Assembly: GCA_017615515.1 (NCBI GenBank) | Contig: JAFZZX010000066.1 | Coordinates: 1 to 10,693 of the forward strand | From: Clostridia bacterium | GTDB lineage: Bacteria; Bacillota; Clostridia; Christensenellales; CAG-1252 | DNA length: 10,693 nucleotides | Direction: 5' to 3' | Shown here: positions 1 to 6,261 of the stretch, in pieces | How positions within the stretch are numbered: position 1 is the first letter of the stretch | Layout: each line of letters opens with the position of its first letter | Made by a program: the position numbers and the translations under genes | Notes under the pieces: model-generated | The model's input: only the letters and a program-made list of their open reading frames with translations | What the model was told of the DNA's origin: nothing | Database searches by the model: none

Positions 1-952
1 CGTCGCCATTCGCCGCGCCGAGATTCTTGATCCAGACTTCGCCGAGCAGGTCGCCCGCATCGTTTTTGACTTCTTTCACGACGTAGGCTTGCAGGCAGGC
101 GGCGTCCTGATCCAGCGCGATCAATTCCTCGTTTTTGAGGAGCGCGAGGGTCGCCTCGGGGATCTTCGTGAGGTCGCATCCGATCATCAGCGGTGTGGAC
201 ATCATACACCACATCGCGAAATGGGTGCGCTCTTCTTCGGGCGTGAGACCGTTGCCGATCTGCATCATATCGAGGTCGTTGACGTGCCCCGGGGAGCAGA
301 AGCGACGGAGCGGTTTGATGTTGTCGATTTGCTTCAATATCGAGGCGAAATTCGGCTGAATGTCCGCCGCCGTCCGCCACGAATCCGCGATCTCGGTCGC
401 CCATTCGCCGGGGAAGAACTTGCGGCAGATGTTATAGACGATCGGCTTCCCCGTCCGCTCGCGGATCTTTTCGATCAAGCGGGCGATCAAGAGATATTCC
501 GCCCTTTCGTCCACCCCTTCGCGCAGAGCGCCGCACCAGTCCACTTTCAGAAAGTCGAAGCCGTATTCGACGAGGAAGCGCTCGAGGTCCTCTTCTTCGT
601 GTCCGAAAAGTCCCGCGTTCCTGCCGTTTTCTCCTTCGTTATCGTAGTAGTACCCGCAGGAAGCGGCGCCCGCCTCGGAGTAGATGCCCGCCTTGAGTCC
701 GAGCGAATGCGCGTAGTCGGCGAGGGGTTTGATCCCGTTCGGGAAGCGTTCTTTGTGGAAAAGGAGATGTCCCGCCTCGTCTCTGCCGCCGAAAAAGCCG
801 TCGTCGGTATTGGCGTAGACGTAGCCGCACCCCGAGAGACCCGTCGCGACCAACGCGTCGAATTGCGCTTTGAGCTTCTCTTCGGAAATATTCGTGCGAA
901 AGCAGTTCCAGGACGCCCAGCCCATAAGGGGGGTCTTTCTCTTGAGGGTCAT
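1..952 (-). CDS. GH27 alpha-galactosidase, C-terminus cut by window edge
   Basis: This gene runs off the left edge; 317 codons are visible. The protein starts MTLKRKTPLMGWASWNCF, and a GW-x-SWN motif at residues 11-16 is the hallmark start of the GH27 (beta/alpha)8 barrel. Further family motifs follow: NTDDGF (48-53, substrate-binding Asp pair), GIYSEAG (89-95), FLKVDWCG with Asp138 as the expected nucleophile, and SWRTAADI, where Asp197 sits four residues after Arg193 as the acid/base does in human alpha-galactosidase A. The usual C-terminal beta-sandwich lies mostly outside. There is no signal peptide, so the enzyme should be cytoplasmic and remove terminal alpha-galactose from imported oligosaccharides (melibiose/raffinose type); GH27 also includes alpha-N-acetylgalactosaminidases. 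The start at 952 is supported by an AAAGGAG six bases upstream. It is the second gene of a unit with the metallophosphoesterase, 11 bases away. The family call is firm; the exact sugar is not. Confidence 0.93.
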   Translation of the reverse strand, partial: MTLKRKTPLMGWASWNCFRTNISEEKLKAQFDALVATGLSGCGYVYANTDDGFFGGRDEAGHLLFHKERFPNGIKPLADYAHSLGLKAGIYSEAGAASCGYYYDNEGENGRNAGLFGHEEEDLERFLVEYGFDFLKVDWCGALREGVDERAEYLLIARLIEKIRERTGKPIVYNICRKFFPGEWATEIADSWRTAADIQPNFASILKQIDNIKPLRRFCSPGHVNDLDMMQIGNGLTPEEERTHFAMWCMMSTPLMIGCDLTKIPEATLALLKNEELIALDQDAACLQAYVVKEVKNDAGDLLGEVWIKNLGAANGD

Positions 953-958
953 CGTTTG

Positions 959-966
959 CTCCTTTA
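959..966 (-). promoter_or_regulatory. Ribosome binding site overlapping the upstream stop codon
   Basis: On the minus strand the sequence TAAAGGAG contains the TAA stop of the metallophosphoesterase (966-964) fused to the AGGAG that serves the alpha-galactosidase start at 952, six bases further on. A ribosome finishing the first gene stops on the SD of the second. This supports one transcript and probable translational coupling, and it fixes the galactosidase start. Confidence 0.8.
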
Positions 967-2502
967 TTTGAGGGAGATCGGGCCGTAGGTGCGGACGATC
1001 TCTCCGCTGTCGTTCATTGCCGTGATCGTGCAAGTGTCGCCCGTGACGTCTATGCGGCAGGCGACGAAGCCGTCTTCGTCCGTCGGGCCGCCCGCCACGA
1101 GGGTGTCGAACGCGGCGGTGTGAACGAGGTCGAGATAGTGTTCGTGTCCCGCGATCTCGAGTTTGATATTCCATTTCTCGAGGATCGCCGAGAAGCGCGC
1201 GTATTGCGGCGAGGTCTCGCTCGGCGCGAAAAGGGGAATGTGGCAGACGGAGAGGTTGATCCCCGCGGGGACGGGGAGTGCCTCGATCGCCGTAAGTTCC
1301 GCATCGCGGTAGGCTTCCGAGACGAACAGTCCGCCGTTCTTCGGGTCGTCGTCCGCCTTGTCTTCGCCGCCGTCCATCACGAGGAGATTAAGGTTGCCGT
1401 AGGTCGCGGTGAAATAGTAGTCGTCGTAGCCGAGCATGGATTTGAGCTCGCTCGCGTATTTGCCGCGCGGTTCGTGGTTGCCGCGCGCGAAGACGATGGG
1501 TCTCACGCCGCCGCCGATCCTGCCCGCGGGCAGGATCACGTTGTCGATCAAGTCCTCGCGTTCGTTCACGAATCGGACGGCGTCGCCCATCATCAAGAGG
1601 ACGTCGTATTCGCCGCACGCCGCGGCGGCTTTACAGAGGCGCGTCGTGTCCTCGTGCCAGTCGGTCACCGAGAGGAGTTTTACGCTTGTCCCCGTGATCT
1701 TAGAGGCGAAACGGTAGTTGGGCGAGGTGATGAAATCCCCCGTTACCGAGTTCTTCGCCGCGTTCTTTTTGACCTTCGCCGCGCTGACGCGATAGGTCGC
1801 GCCGTATAGGTGCTCGTAAGGGACGCGGACGGTGTGCACGCGGCTGTCCGTGCGGTACTTGCCGTCCTCTGCGTCGTAGAGGACGTAGGTCTCGCCGTCG
1901 TGGGTATATTCCATATAGCCGATCGAGGGCGCGCTCGTGCACCACACGACCGAGAAATCCGTGCCGTTGTCGAAGACGGCGGGCGCTTCTTCGATCCGAA
2001 ACTTGCCGCCGAGTGCGAATCCCGCCGCGACGCCGCCGACCGACAGAACGGTCATGGCGATTACGACGATCACCGCGACGACCTTCTTTTTTACGAAAGC
2101 GATCACGAAGAGCGCGACCGCGACGAGCAGTCCGACGAGGAAGTAGGGAAGCACCGCGAGGAAGGTCACGGCCTCGGTCGCCCGTCCGTAGTAGAAGATG
2201 ATCGGCATCGCGATCCCCATCGCGATCACCGCGAGCTCACCCGCGAGGGCAAGAATGCCGTTCGGACGCTCGCCGCCACGCATGGACAGGAAAAGCGAAA
2301 CGCCGAAATACAAGGTCAGCGCGATCTGCAGCGCCAAGAGGAGCAAAGCGACGAACGAGGTGCCGAAGAGGAGCCGGTTCGCCTCGAAGAAAGATCCCGC
2401 GACGGACAGATAGATCTCCCAGTAGGCAAGGAGTGCGAACGTCGCGAGAGCGACCTTCGACGTGACGGCCTTCGTGATTTTTTGCCAAATGGGGTTATCC
2501 AT
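964..2502 (-). CDS. Membrane-anchored calcineurin-like metallophosphoesterase
   Basis: This 512-residue protein has two parts. Residues 1-165 hold five predicted membrane helices (about 17-38, 46-74, 82-105, 112-137, 141-165), with Arg- and Lys-rich loops at 75-79 and 138-140. By the positive-inside rule the N-terminus is cytoplasmic and the rest is outside. Residues about 170-265 look like an all-beta, fibronectin-like segment of the kind that precedes the catalytic domain in purple-acid-phosphatase relatives. From 275 on, the two-metal phosphoesterase motifs appear in order: DWH (Asp281, His283), MMGDA (Asp307), RGNHE (Asn342, His343), CHIP (His421) and GHEH (453-455). The metal ligands appear complete, so the enzyme should be active. 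It probably hydrolyses phosphate esters at the outer membrane face; the substrate is unknown. Its promoter is at 2531-2559 and a weak GTGAGG SD precedes the start at 2502. It is first in a unit with the alpha-galactosidase. Confidence 0.9.
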   Translation of the reverse strand: MDNPIWQKITKAVTSKVALATFALLAYWEIYLSVAGSFFEANRLLFGTSFVALLLLALQIALTLYFGVSLFLSMRGGERPNGILALAGELAVIAMGIAMPIIFYYGRATEAVTFLAVLPYFLVGLLVAVALFVIAFVKKKVVAVIVVIAMTVLSVGGVAAGFALGGKFRIEEAPAVFDNGTDFSVVWCTSAPSIGYMEYTHDGETYVLYDAEDGKYRTDSRVHTVRVPYEHLYGATYRVSAAKVKKNAAKNSVTGDFITSPNYRFASKITGTSVKLLSVTDWHEDTTRLCKAAAACGEYDVLLMMGDAVRFVNEREDLIDNVILPAGRIGGGVRPIVFARGNHEPRGKYASELKSMLGYDDYYFTATYGNLNLLVMDGGEDKADDDPKNGGLFVSEAYRDAELTAIEALPVPAGINLSVCHIPLFAPSETSPQYARFSAILEKWNIKLEIAGHEHYLDLVHTAAFDTLVAGGPTDEDGFVACRIDVTGDTCTITAMNDSGEIVRTYGPISLK

Positions 2503-2530
2503 ACTTTCGCCTCACTTCGTATGATAGATT

Positions 2531-2559
2531 ATTATAGCATATTTATATGGGTTTTCCAA
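2531..2559 (-). promoter_or_regulatory. Sigma-A promoter of the phosphoesterase/alpha-galactosidase unit
   Basis: On the minus strand there is a -35 TTGGAA (2559-2554), a 17-base spacer and a perfect -10 TATAAT (2536-2531). Transcription should begin near 2524, about 22 bases before the ATG at 2502. It begins directly after the MscS terminator, so the phosphoesterase unit is transcribed independently of the channel gene. Confidence 0.82.
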
Positions 2560-2561
2560 CG

Positions 2562-2593
2562 AAAAACCGCGCGGACGACGGGCTGCCGCGCGG
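2562..2593 (-). terminator. Intrinsic terminator of the MscS gene
   Basis: On the minus strand, 18 bases past the channel's stop codon, CCGCGCGG (2593-2586) is repeated as its own reverse complement at 2574-2567. This gives an 8-pair all-GC stem with an 11-base loop, followed by TTTTT (2566-2562). It is a standard Rho-independent terminator. The next -35 box begins only two bases beyond the T-run. Confidence 0.85.
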
Positions 2594-2611
2594 CGAATCG
2601 GATCGAATGCG

Positions 2612-3595
2612 TTAGGCTTCTTCCTTCTTTCCTTTGCTTTTCTTGCGCTTTCCGATGCGATCTTCGAGCGCTTCCTTTTTGCCCTCGACGGCGCGCTTGA
2701 TCTCGGCGAGTTTTCCCTCCTCGACGGGGCGCTCCTTCTCCACCCGTTCTGGCAGGGGGGCGGCGTCAAAGGGCATCGTGCCGGGATCGGTGCGCTCGCG
2801 CATTTCGATCTGCTGGAAGGGGATCGAGATATTGTTGCGTTTGAACTCGTTGAAGACGTGCTCCACGACGTAATAGTACACGTCCCAATAGTCGGACGCG
2901 TCGCACCAGCAATTCGCGAAGAAGTCCAAACTGCTCGCGCCGAACACCTTGAGCTTGCAGAAGGGGGCGGGGTCGAGATAGACCTTGCCGCAGGAAGCCA
3001 TCACCTCCAGCACGACCTTTTTGACGGTCTCGACGTCGGATTCGTAGGCGACGGGGAAAGTGAAGTCCACGCGGCGGCGGGGGTTCGCGCCCGCATTGAC
3101 GACGGCGTTATTCACGATCATCGAGTTCGGGATCGTGACCTTCTTGTTGTCCTTGGTGTTGATGGTCGTAAAGAGGAAGTGGATCTCGACGATCGAGCCT
3201 TCCTTGTCCCCGACGAAGATATAGTCGCCCTTCTTGAACATCTTGGTCACGACGATCACGATGCCGTTCGCAAGGTTCGAGATATTGCTCTGAAGAGCCA
3301 TGCCGACGGCGAGGATCGCGGCGCTGAGGGCGGTGACGACCCCCGTGATCTGCACGCCGATGAGCGACAGCAAAATGAGTACGAGGATCAGCCAAAATAC
3401 GAACTTTAAGATCGCGAGCAGGAACCCTTGCGCCACCTCTTCGATCTTGGTGCGGGCGAAGATCTTGCGGAAGACGGACAGCAGGATCTTGATGAGAATC
3501 ATGCCGATCACCAGGGTGGCGAAGAACGCCACGATATTCCACACGTTGTCTGCGAAAAAGTTTTTGATGGTTTGCCAAATCTCAGCCCAATCCAT
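2612..3595 (-). CDS. MscS-family mechanosensitive ion channel
   Basis: This 327-residue membrane protein releases ions and solutes when membrane tension rises, protecting cells from hypo-osmotic shock. Three hydrophobic helices are visible (about 18-40, 57-80, 86-118). The last is the Ala/Gly-rich pore-lining TM3, which continues through LQSNISNLANG. The beta domain follows, with the family pattern KKGDYIFVGDKEGSIVEI, TTINT.DN and IPNS (about 121-158). A mixed alpha/beta C-terminal domain runs to about 270, and a highly charged Lys/Glu tail occupies 271-327. That tail makes it longer than the 286-residue E. coli MscS. The ATG at 3595 is chosen because AGGAGAGG lies just upstream; the longer reading from 3649 starts on the TTG of the -35 box and is not credible. 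The gene has its own promoter and terminator, so it is monocistronic. No YnaI- or MscK-like extra helices are present. Confidence 0.94.
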   Translation of the reverse strand: MDWAEIWQTIKNFFADNVWNIVAFFATLVIGMILIKILLSVFRKIFARTKIEEVAQGFLLAILKFVFWLILVLILLSLIGVQITGVVTALSAAILAVGMALQSNISNLANGIVIVVTKMFKKGDYIFVGDKEGSIVEIHFLFTTINTKDNKKVTIPNSMIVNNAVVNAGANPRRRVDFTFPVAYESDVETVKKVVLEVMASCGKVYLDPAPFCKLKVFGASSLDFFANCWCDASDYWDVYYYVVEHVFNEFKRNNISIPFQQIEMRERTDPGTMPFDAAPLPERVEKERPVEEGKLAEIKRAVEGKKEALEDRIGKRKKSKGKKEEA

Positions 3596-3620
3596 AAGCA
3601 CCTCTCCTATCGTTGCTTTT

Positions 3621-3649
3621 AGATTACCCCGTTGCGGCGAAAAAGTCAA
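3621..3649 (-). promoter_or_regulatory. Probable promoter of the MscS gene
   Basis: On the minus strand there is a good -35 TTGACT (3649-3644), a 17-base spacer and a weak -10 TAATCT (3626-3621) that keeps the important first, second and last bases. It lies 26 bases upstream of the ATG at 3595, with the AGGAGAGG SD (3608-3601) between. The inverted repeat at 3658-3694 lies just upstream of the -35 box. Confidence 0.6.
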
Positions 3650-3657
3650 CCCTTCTT

Positions 3658-3694
3658 AATTTTTTGACATATTGCTTGCAATCGTCAAAAAATT
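3658..3694. repeat. 37-base inverted repeat in the divergent intergenic region
   Basis: AATTTTTTGAC (3658-3668) is matched by its exact reverse complement GTCAAAAAATT (3684-3694). Inside these, ATTGC (3671-3675) pairs with GCAAT (3678-3682), leaving only small mismatched spacers. That is 16 paired bases per arm. Poly-T comes first and poly-A last on either strand, so the outer part pairs into the stem and leaves no free T-tail; it is not a standard terminator. It sits between the MscS -35 box and the palindromic repeat cluster. It could be an operator or one end of the repeat element; the sequence does not decide. Confidence 0.7.
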
Positions 3695-3699
3695 GCGCG

Positions 3700-3850
3700 T
3701 TAGCGCTAAAGCGAGCGTAGTCGAGCGTCTCTTGAAATGTGACTTCGTCACTTGATATGCCTCGCCAATGCTCGGCTTGAAATGTGACTGACGTCACTTG
3801 ATATGTGACTTCTTCACTTGATATGCCTCGCCGTAGCTCGGCTTGAGGGA
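3700..3850. repeat. Cluster of short palindromic repeats, REP/MITE-like
   Basis: A 30-base unit, CTTGATATGCCTCGCC then three variable bases then GCTCGGCTTGA, occurs at 3751-3780 and 3817-3846 (27 of 30 identical). TCACTTGATATG occurs three times, ending at 3759, 3805 and 3825. Each copy closes a small palindrome: GTGAC-TTC-GTCAC (3739-3751), GTGAC-TGAC-GTCAC (3784-3797) and a degenerate third at 3805-3817. A larger imperfect fold is centred on the first: GAGC-N5-CGAG (3713-3725) is complementary to CTCG-N5-GCTC (3761-3773). The left end carries the perfect palindrome TTAGCGCTAA (3700-3709). No convincing ORF or SD is present. The pattern resembles non-coding, genome-dispersed palindromic elements, but copies elsewhere cannot be seen here. 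It separates two divergent promoters. Confidence 0.72.
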
Positions 3851-3869
3851 GACTTCCGGCGTATTATGA

Positions 3870-3898
3870 TTGAAATATTTTCTCGCAAGGTATATAAT
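3870..3898 (+). promoter_or_regulatory. Sigma-A promoter of the ABC/CDF operon
   Basis: A -35 TTGAAA (3870-3875), a 17-base spacer and a perfect -10 TATAAT (3893-3898) make this one of the best promoters in the window. The start of transcription is expected near 3905, giving a leader of about 34 bases. The TTG of the -35 box opens a longer reading of the ATPase frame, but it lies upstream of the transcript and cannot be its start. Confidence 0.87.
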
Positions 3899-3909
3899 AC
3901 AATTTGATA

Positions 3910-3924
3910 GCGCCCGTGGGGCGC
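3910..3924 (+). other. Hairpin abutting the ATPase ribosome binding site
   Basis: GCGCCC (3910-3915) and GGGCGC (3919-3924) form a perfect 6-pair GC stem with a 3-base loop in the short leader. It ends exactly where the AAAAGGAGGAG SD (3925-3935) begins. It may stabilise the 5' end, influence ribosome access or act as a DNA operator. There is no T-run, so it is not a terminator. The structure is clear; the role is inferred. Confidence 0.5.
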
Positions 3925-3938
3925 AAAAGGAGGAGCGT

Positions 3939-4655
3939 ATGCTCGAGATCTGGAATCTGACGAAATCTTACGGCGACAAAAAGGCGGTGGACGACCTGTC
4001 CTTTACGGTGAATGCGGGCGAACTCTGCGCCTTTATCGGACACAACGGCGCGGGCAAGACCACGACCTTAAAATGCGTGGTCGGCATTCTCGGTTTCGAG
4101 GGCGGCAGCATTCGCGTGGACGGCGTATCTGTCGTCGACGATCCGATCGAGGTCAAACGCCGTGTCGCTTACGTTCCCGACAATCCCGACCTCTATGACT
4201 TTATGACGGGAATGCAGTATCTCAATTTTATCGCGGACGTCTTCGGCGTTTCCGAGGAGGACAGAAGGGCGCGCATCGACAAATACGGCGAGGCGCTGAC
4301 CTTGACCCCCGAAGAGATCGGCGCGTCGATCTCGACCTATTCGCACGGTATGAAGCAGAAGCTCGCGTTGATCTCCGCCTTCCTCCACGATCCCAAACTG
4401 ATCATCTTGGACGAACCCTTCGTCGGGCTCGATCCCAAGGCGAGCCACGTTCTCAAGGAGACGATGCGGGAGTTCTGCCGCGAAGGGGGCGCGATCCTCT
4501 TCTCGACCCACATTCTCGAGGTCGCGGAGAAACTCTGCGACAAAGTCGCGATCATCAAGGGCGGCCGCCTCGTGACTTACGGCAGTATGGACGAGGTCAA
4601 GGGGGATTCCTCGCTGGAAGACGTCTTCCTCGATATGGAGGATCCGCATGATTAA
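3939..4655 (+). CDS. ABC transporter ATP-binding protein, ABC-2 exporter type
   Basis: This 238-residue cytoplasmic ATPase powers the permease encoded next. Walker A is GHNGAGKTT (34-42). The signature loop is YSHGMKQK (134-141), a variant of LSGGQ in which S-x-G-M is typical of ABC-2-type exporters. Walker B is LIILDEP (154-160, Asp158, Glu159), the D-loop is GLDP and the H-loop His is in STHILE (His191). All catalytic elements appear intact and the length is normal for a single nucleotide-binding domain. The ATG at 3939 is chosen for the very strong AAAAGGAGGAG SD at 3925-3935; the promoter lies directly upstream. The last 8 bases overlap the permease start (ATGATTAA), so the two are translationally coupled. 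The exported substrate is unknown. Confidence 0.93.
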   Translation: MLEIWNLTKSYGDKKAVDDLSFTVNAGELCAFIGHNGAGKTTTLKCVVGILGFEGGSIRVDGVSVVDDPIEVKRRVAYVPDNPDLYDFMTGMQYLNFIADVFGVSEEDRRARIDKYGEALTLTPEEIGASISTYSHGMKQKLALISAFLHDPKLIILDEPFVGLDPKASHVLKETMREFCREGGAILFSTHILEVAEKLCDKVAIIKGGRLVTYGSMDEVKGDSSLEDVFLDMEDPHD

Positions 4656-6246
4656 GGCGCTCTTTCGCAAACAATTCGCCGAGTTGATCTCGCAGTTCAA
4701 CAGGAGAGGCGGCGCAAAAGGTAAGAGACGGAGCACTTCATCCGTCGCGACCTTCCTGCTCCTCTTCGCGTTGGTCTTCGTGTCGCTCGGCGTTTCGTTC
4801 TTCGTGTTTTTCAAGCAGATCTTGGGCGCGTTCGACGAGAGCAATTACGAGATCTACTATATGATCGTCGGGTTGATCGCGACGGCGATCGGGCTGATGG
4901 GCAGCGTTTTTAATGCGTATTCGACGATCTACGAGGCGAAGGACAACGAAATGCTCCTGTCGATGCCGATCCCGCCTTCCCGCATCCTCTTCGTGCGCGT
5001 CACCGCCTTGTCTGCGATGACGCTCCTATACGAGAGCGCGGTACTTCTGCCCGCCTTCATCGCGTTCTGTATGGGCGCGCGCGTTTCCGTGGCGGGACTT
5101 GTGACGGCATTCTTCCTCGTGATCCCGCTGACCTTGCTCGTCGTGGCTTTGACCGTCGGCATTGCGTTCGTCGTCGCCGCGATCGCTCGCCGGGTCAAGA
5201 ATAAGAGGGCGATCACCCTCGTCGCGTCCGTCCTCTTGGTCGTACTCTTCTACGTCCTGTATTTCCGCGCGCAGAACGCCGCGATGGCGCTCGTCGAGCT
5301 CGGCACCGTTCCCTCGGCGATCCGCTACGGGCTCTTCTTTTTCTACCAAATGGGCACGGCGTCGACGGGCTCGGCGTTCGGCATGGGCGTCGTGCTGCTG
5401 ACGGGCATTCTCGCCTATGCGCTCGCCTATTTCCTACTCTCCAAGTATTTCCTGCGCTTCGTCACGCAACGCCGTACGGTCTCCGCGAAGGGCAAGGTCG
5501 GCGTGGTCAAGGTCGGCGGCAGACGACAGGCGCTCTTTAAGAGGGACTGGCGCCTGTATTCCTCCTCGCCGAATTACATTATGAATACGTCGTTCGGCGT
5601 GATCTTCTCCGTCGTGATCGGCGTCGTCGCGATCGTGCAATCGAAAGCGCTCTTAGATGCGCGCGCGATGCTGACCGAGGCGCTCCCGCACCTCAGCGGA
5701 ACGGGGTTCGCCGCGGTCATTGCGATCTTTACTTGCGTGATGAACGACATTACGGCGCCGTCGATTTCGATGGAAGGGAAGAGGCTTTGGGTGATCCGTT
5801 CGCTGCCCGTGCCCGCCGCCGAGGTCTTCTGCGCAAAGATCGCGTTGCATCTCGTCGTGAGTTTGCCGGGTACGCTCTTTGAAACGATCGCGATCTCGGT
5901 GATCTTCGGCGCGGCGGACGTCGTGGGTGCGATCCTGGCGGTCGTTGCGGTCGTCGCCTTTACGCTCTTCACCGCGTGTTTCGGTCTGTGTATGAACGTG
6001 CGTCGCCCCGTCCTCGACTGGCGAGACGAGACGATGGCGGTCAAGACGGGATTCAGCGTCTTCATCTCGATCTTCGGCATTATGATGCTTTCCTTCGTGT
6101 TGATGGGGTTGTATTTCGTCGCGGCGCTCGTCTTCCCCGATTGGGTGTATTTGGCGGTGCTGATCGTGGCGATCTTCTTCGCGGACTACGGAATGCTACA
6201 TTGGCTTCGCACCAAGGGCGTGGCAAGATTTGATAAATTGGGCTGA
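4648..6246 (+). CDS. ABC-2-type transporter permease
   Basis: This 532-residue, very hydrophobic protein has roughly twelve predicted membrane helices. It is the membrane partner of the preceding ATPase, with a GGAGG SD at 4637-4641 inside the ATPase gene. The two halves look related: after the second helix, DNEMLLSMPIPPSRI (99-113) is echoed by EGKRLWVIRSLPVPAAEV (376-393), each followed by another run of helices. The (S/M)-x-P-(I/V)-P signature is common in large ABC-2 exporter permeases of Bacillota. A basic cytoplasmic loop lies between the halves (about 268-300). Neither half has a large extracellular domain or a peptidase motif. The substrate cannot be read from sequence; such exporters move drugs, peptides or lipids. 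The next gene follows after 15 bases. Confidence 0.85.
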   Translation: MIKALFRKQFAELISQFNRRGGAKGKRRSTSSVATFLLLFALVFVSLGVSFFVFFKQILGAFDESNYEIYYMIVGLIATAIGLMGSVFNAYSTIYEAKDNEMLLSMPIPPSRILFVRVTALSAMTLLYESAVLLPAFIAFCMGARVSVAGLVTAFFLVIPLTLLVVALTVGIAFVVAAIARRVKNKRAITLVASVLLVVLFYVLYFRAQNAAMALVELGTVPSAIRYGLFFFYQMGTASTGSAFGMGVVLLTGILAYALAYFLLSKYFLRFVTQRRTVSAKGKVGVVKVGGRRQALFKRDWRLYSSSPNYIMNTSFGVIFSVVIGVVAIVQSKALLDARAMLTEALPHLSGTGFAAVIAIFTCVMNDITAPSISMEGKRLWVIRSLPVPAAEVFCAKIALHLVVSLPGTLFETIAISVIFGAADVVGAILAVVAVVAFTLFTACFGLCMNVRRPVLDWRDETMAVKTGFSVFISIFGIMMLSFVLMGLYFVAALVFPDWVYLAVLIVAIFFADYGMLHWLRTKGVARFDKLG

Positions 6247-6261
6247 CAAAGGAGATCGGAA

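Noticed and set aside
89..988. Long plus-strand reading frame over the left end
   Set aside because: It is antisense to the GH27 gene, whose motifs are unmistakable on the minus strand. The plus-strand product has no recognisable motifs, and its length is explained by GC-rich codon bias.
1810..2700. Plus-strand frame spanning the phosphoesterase gene and its promoter
   Set aside because: It is antisense to the phosphoesterase, crosses its promoter and the MscS terminator, and has no SD or family motif.
3596..3649. N-terminal extension of the MscS channel from a TTG at 3649
   Set aside because: It begins on the probable -35 box, and the extension has no homology character. The ATG at 3595 has AGGAGAGG just upstream.
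3658..3694. Bidirectional terminator
   Set aside because: The T-run precedes and the A-run follows the stem on both strands, opposite to an intrinsic terminator, and no gene ends here.
3700..3850. CRISPR-like array
   Set aside because: Repeats are too few, unevenly spaced and interleaved, the spacers are 3 to about 36 bases, and no cas genes are present.
3870..3938. N-terminal extension of the ABC ATPase from a TTG at 3870
   Set aside because: That TTG is the first three bases of the -35 box and lies upstream of the transcript. The ATG at 3939 has a near-perfect SD and the normal family N-terminus.
3899..3938. Riboswitch (for example a manganese type) ahead of the ABC/CDF operon
   Set aside because: The leader after the promoter is only about 34 bases with one 6-pair hairpin, too short for known metal riboswitches.
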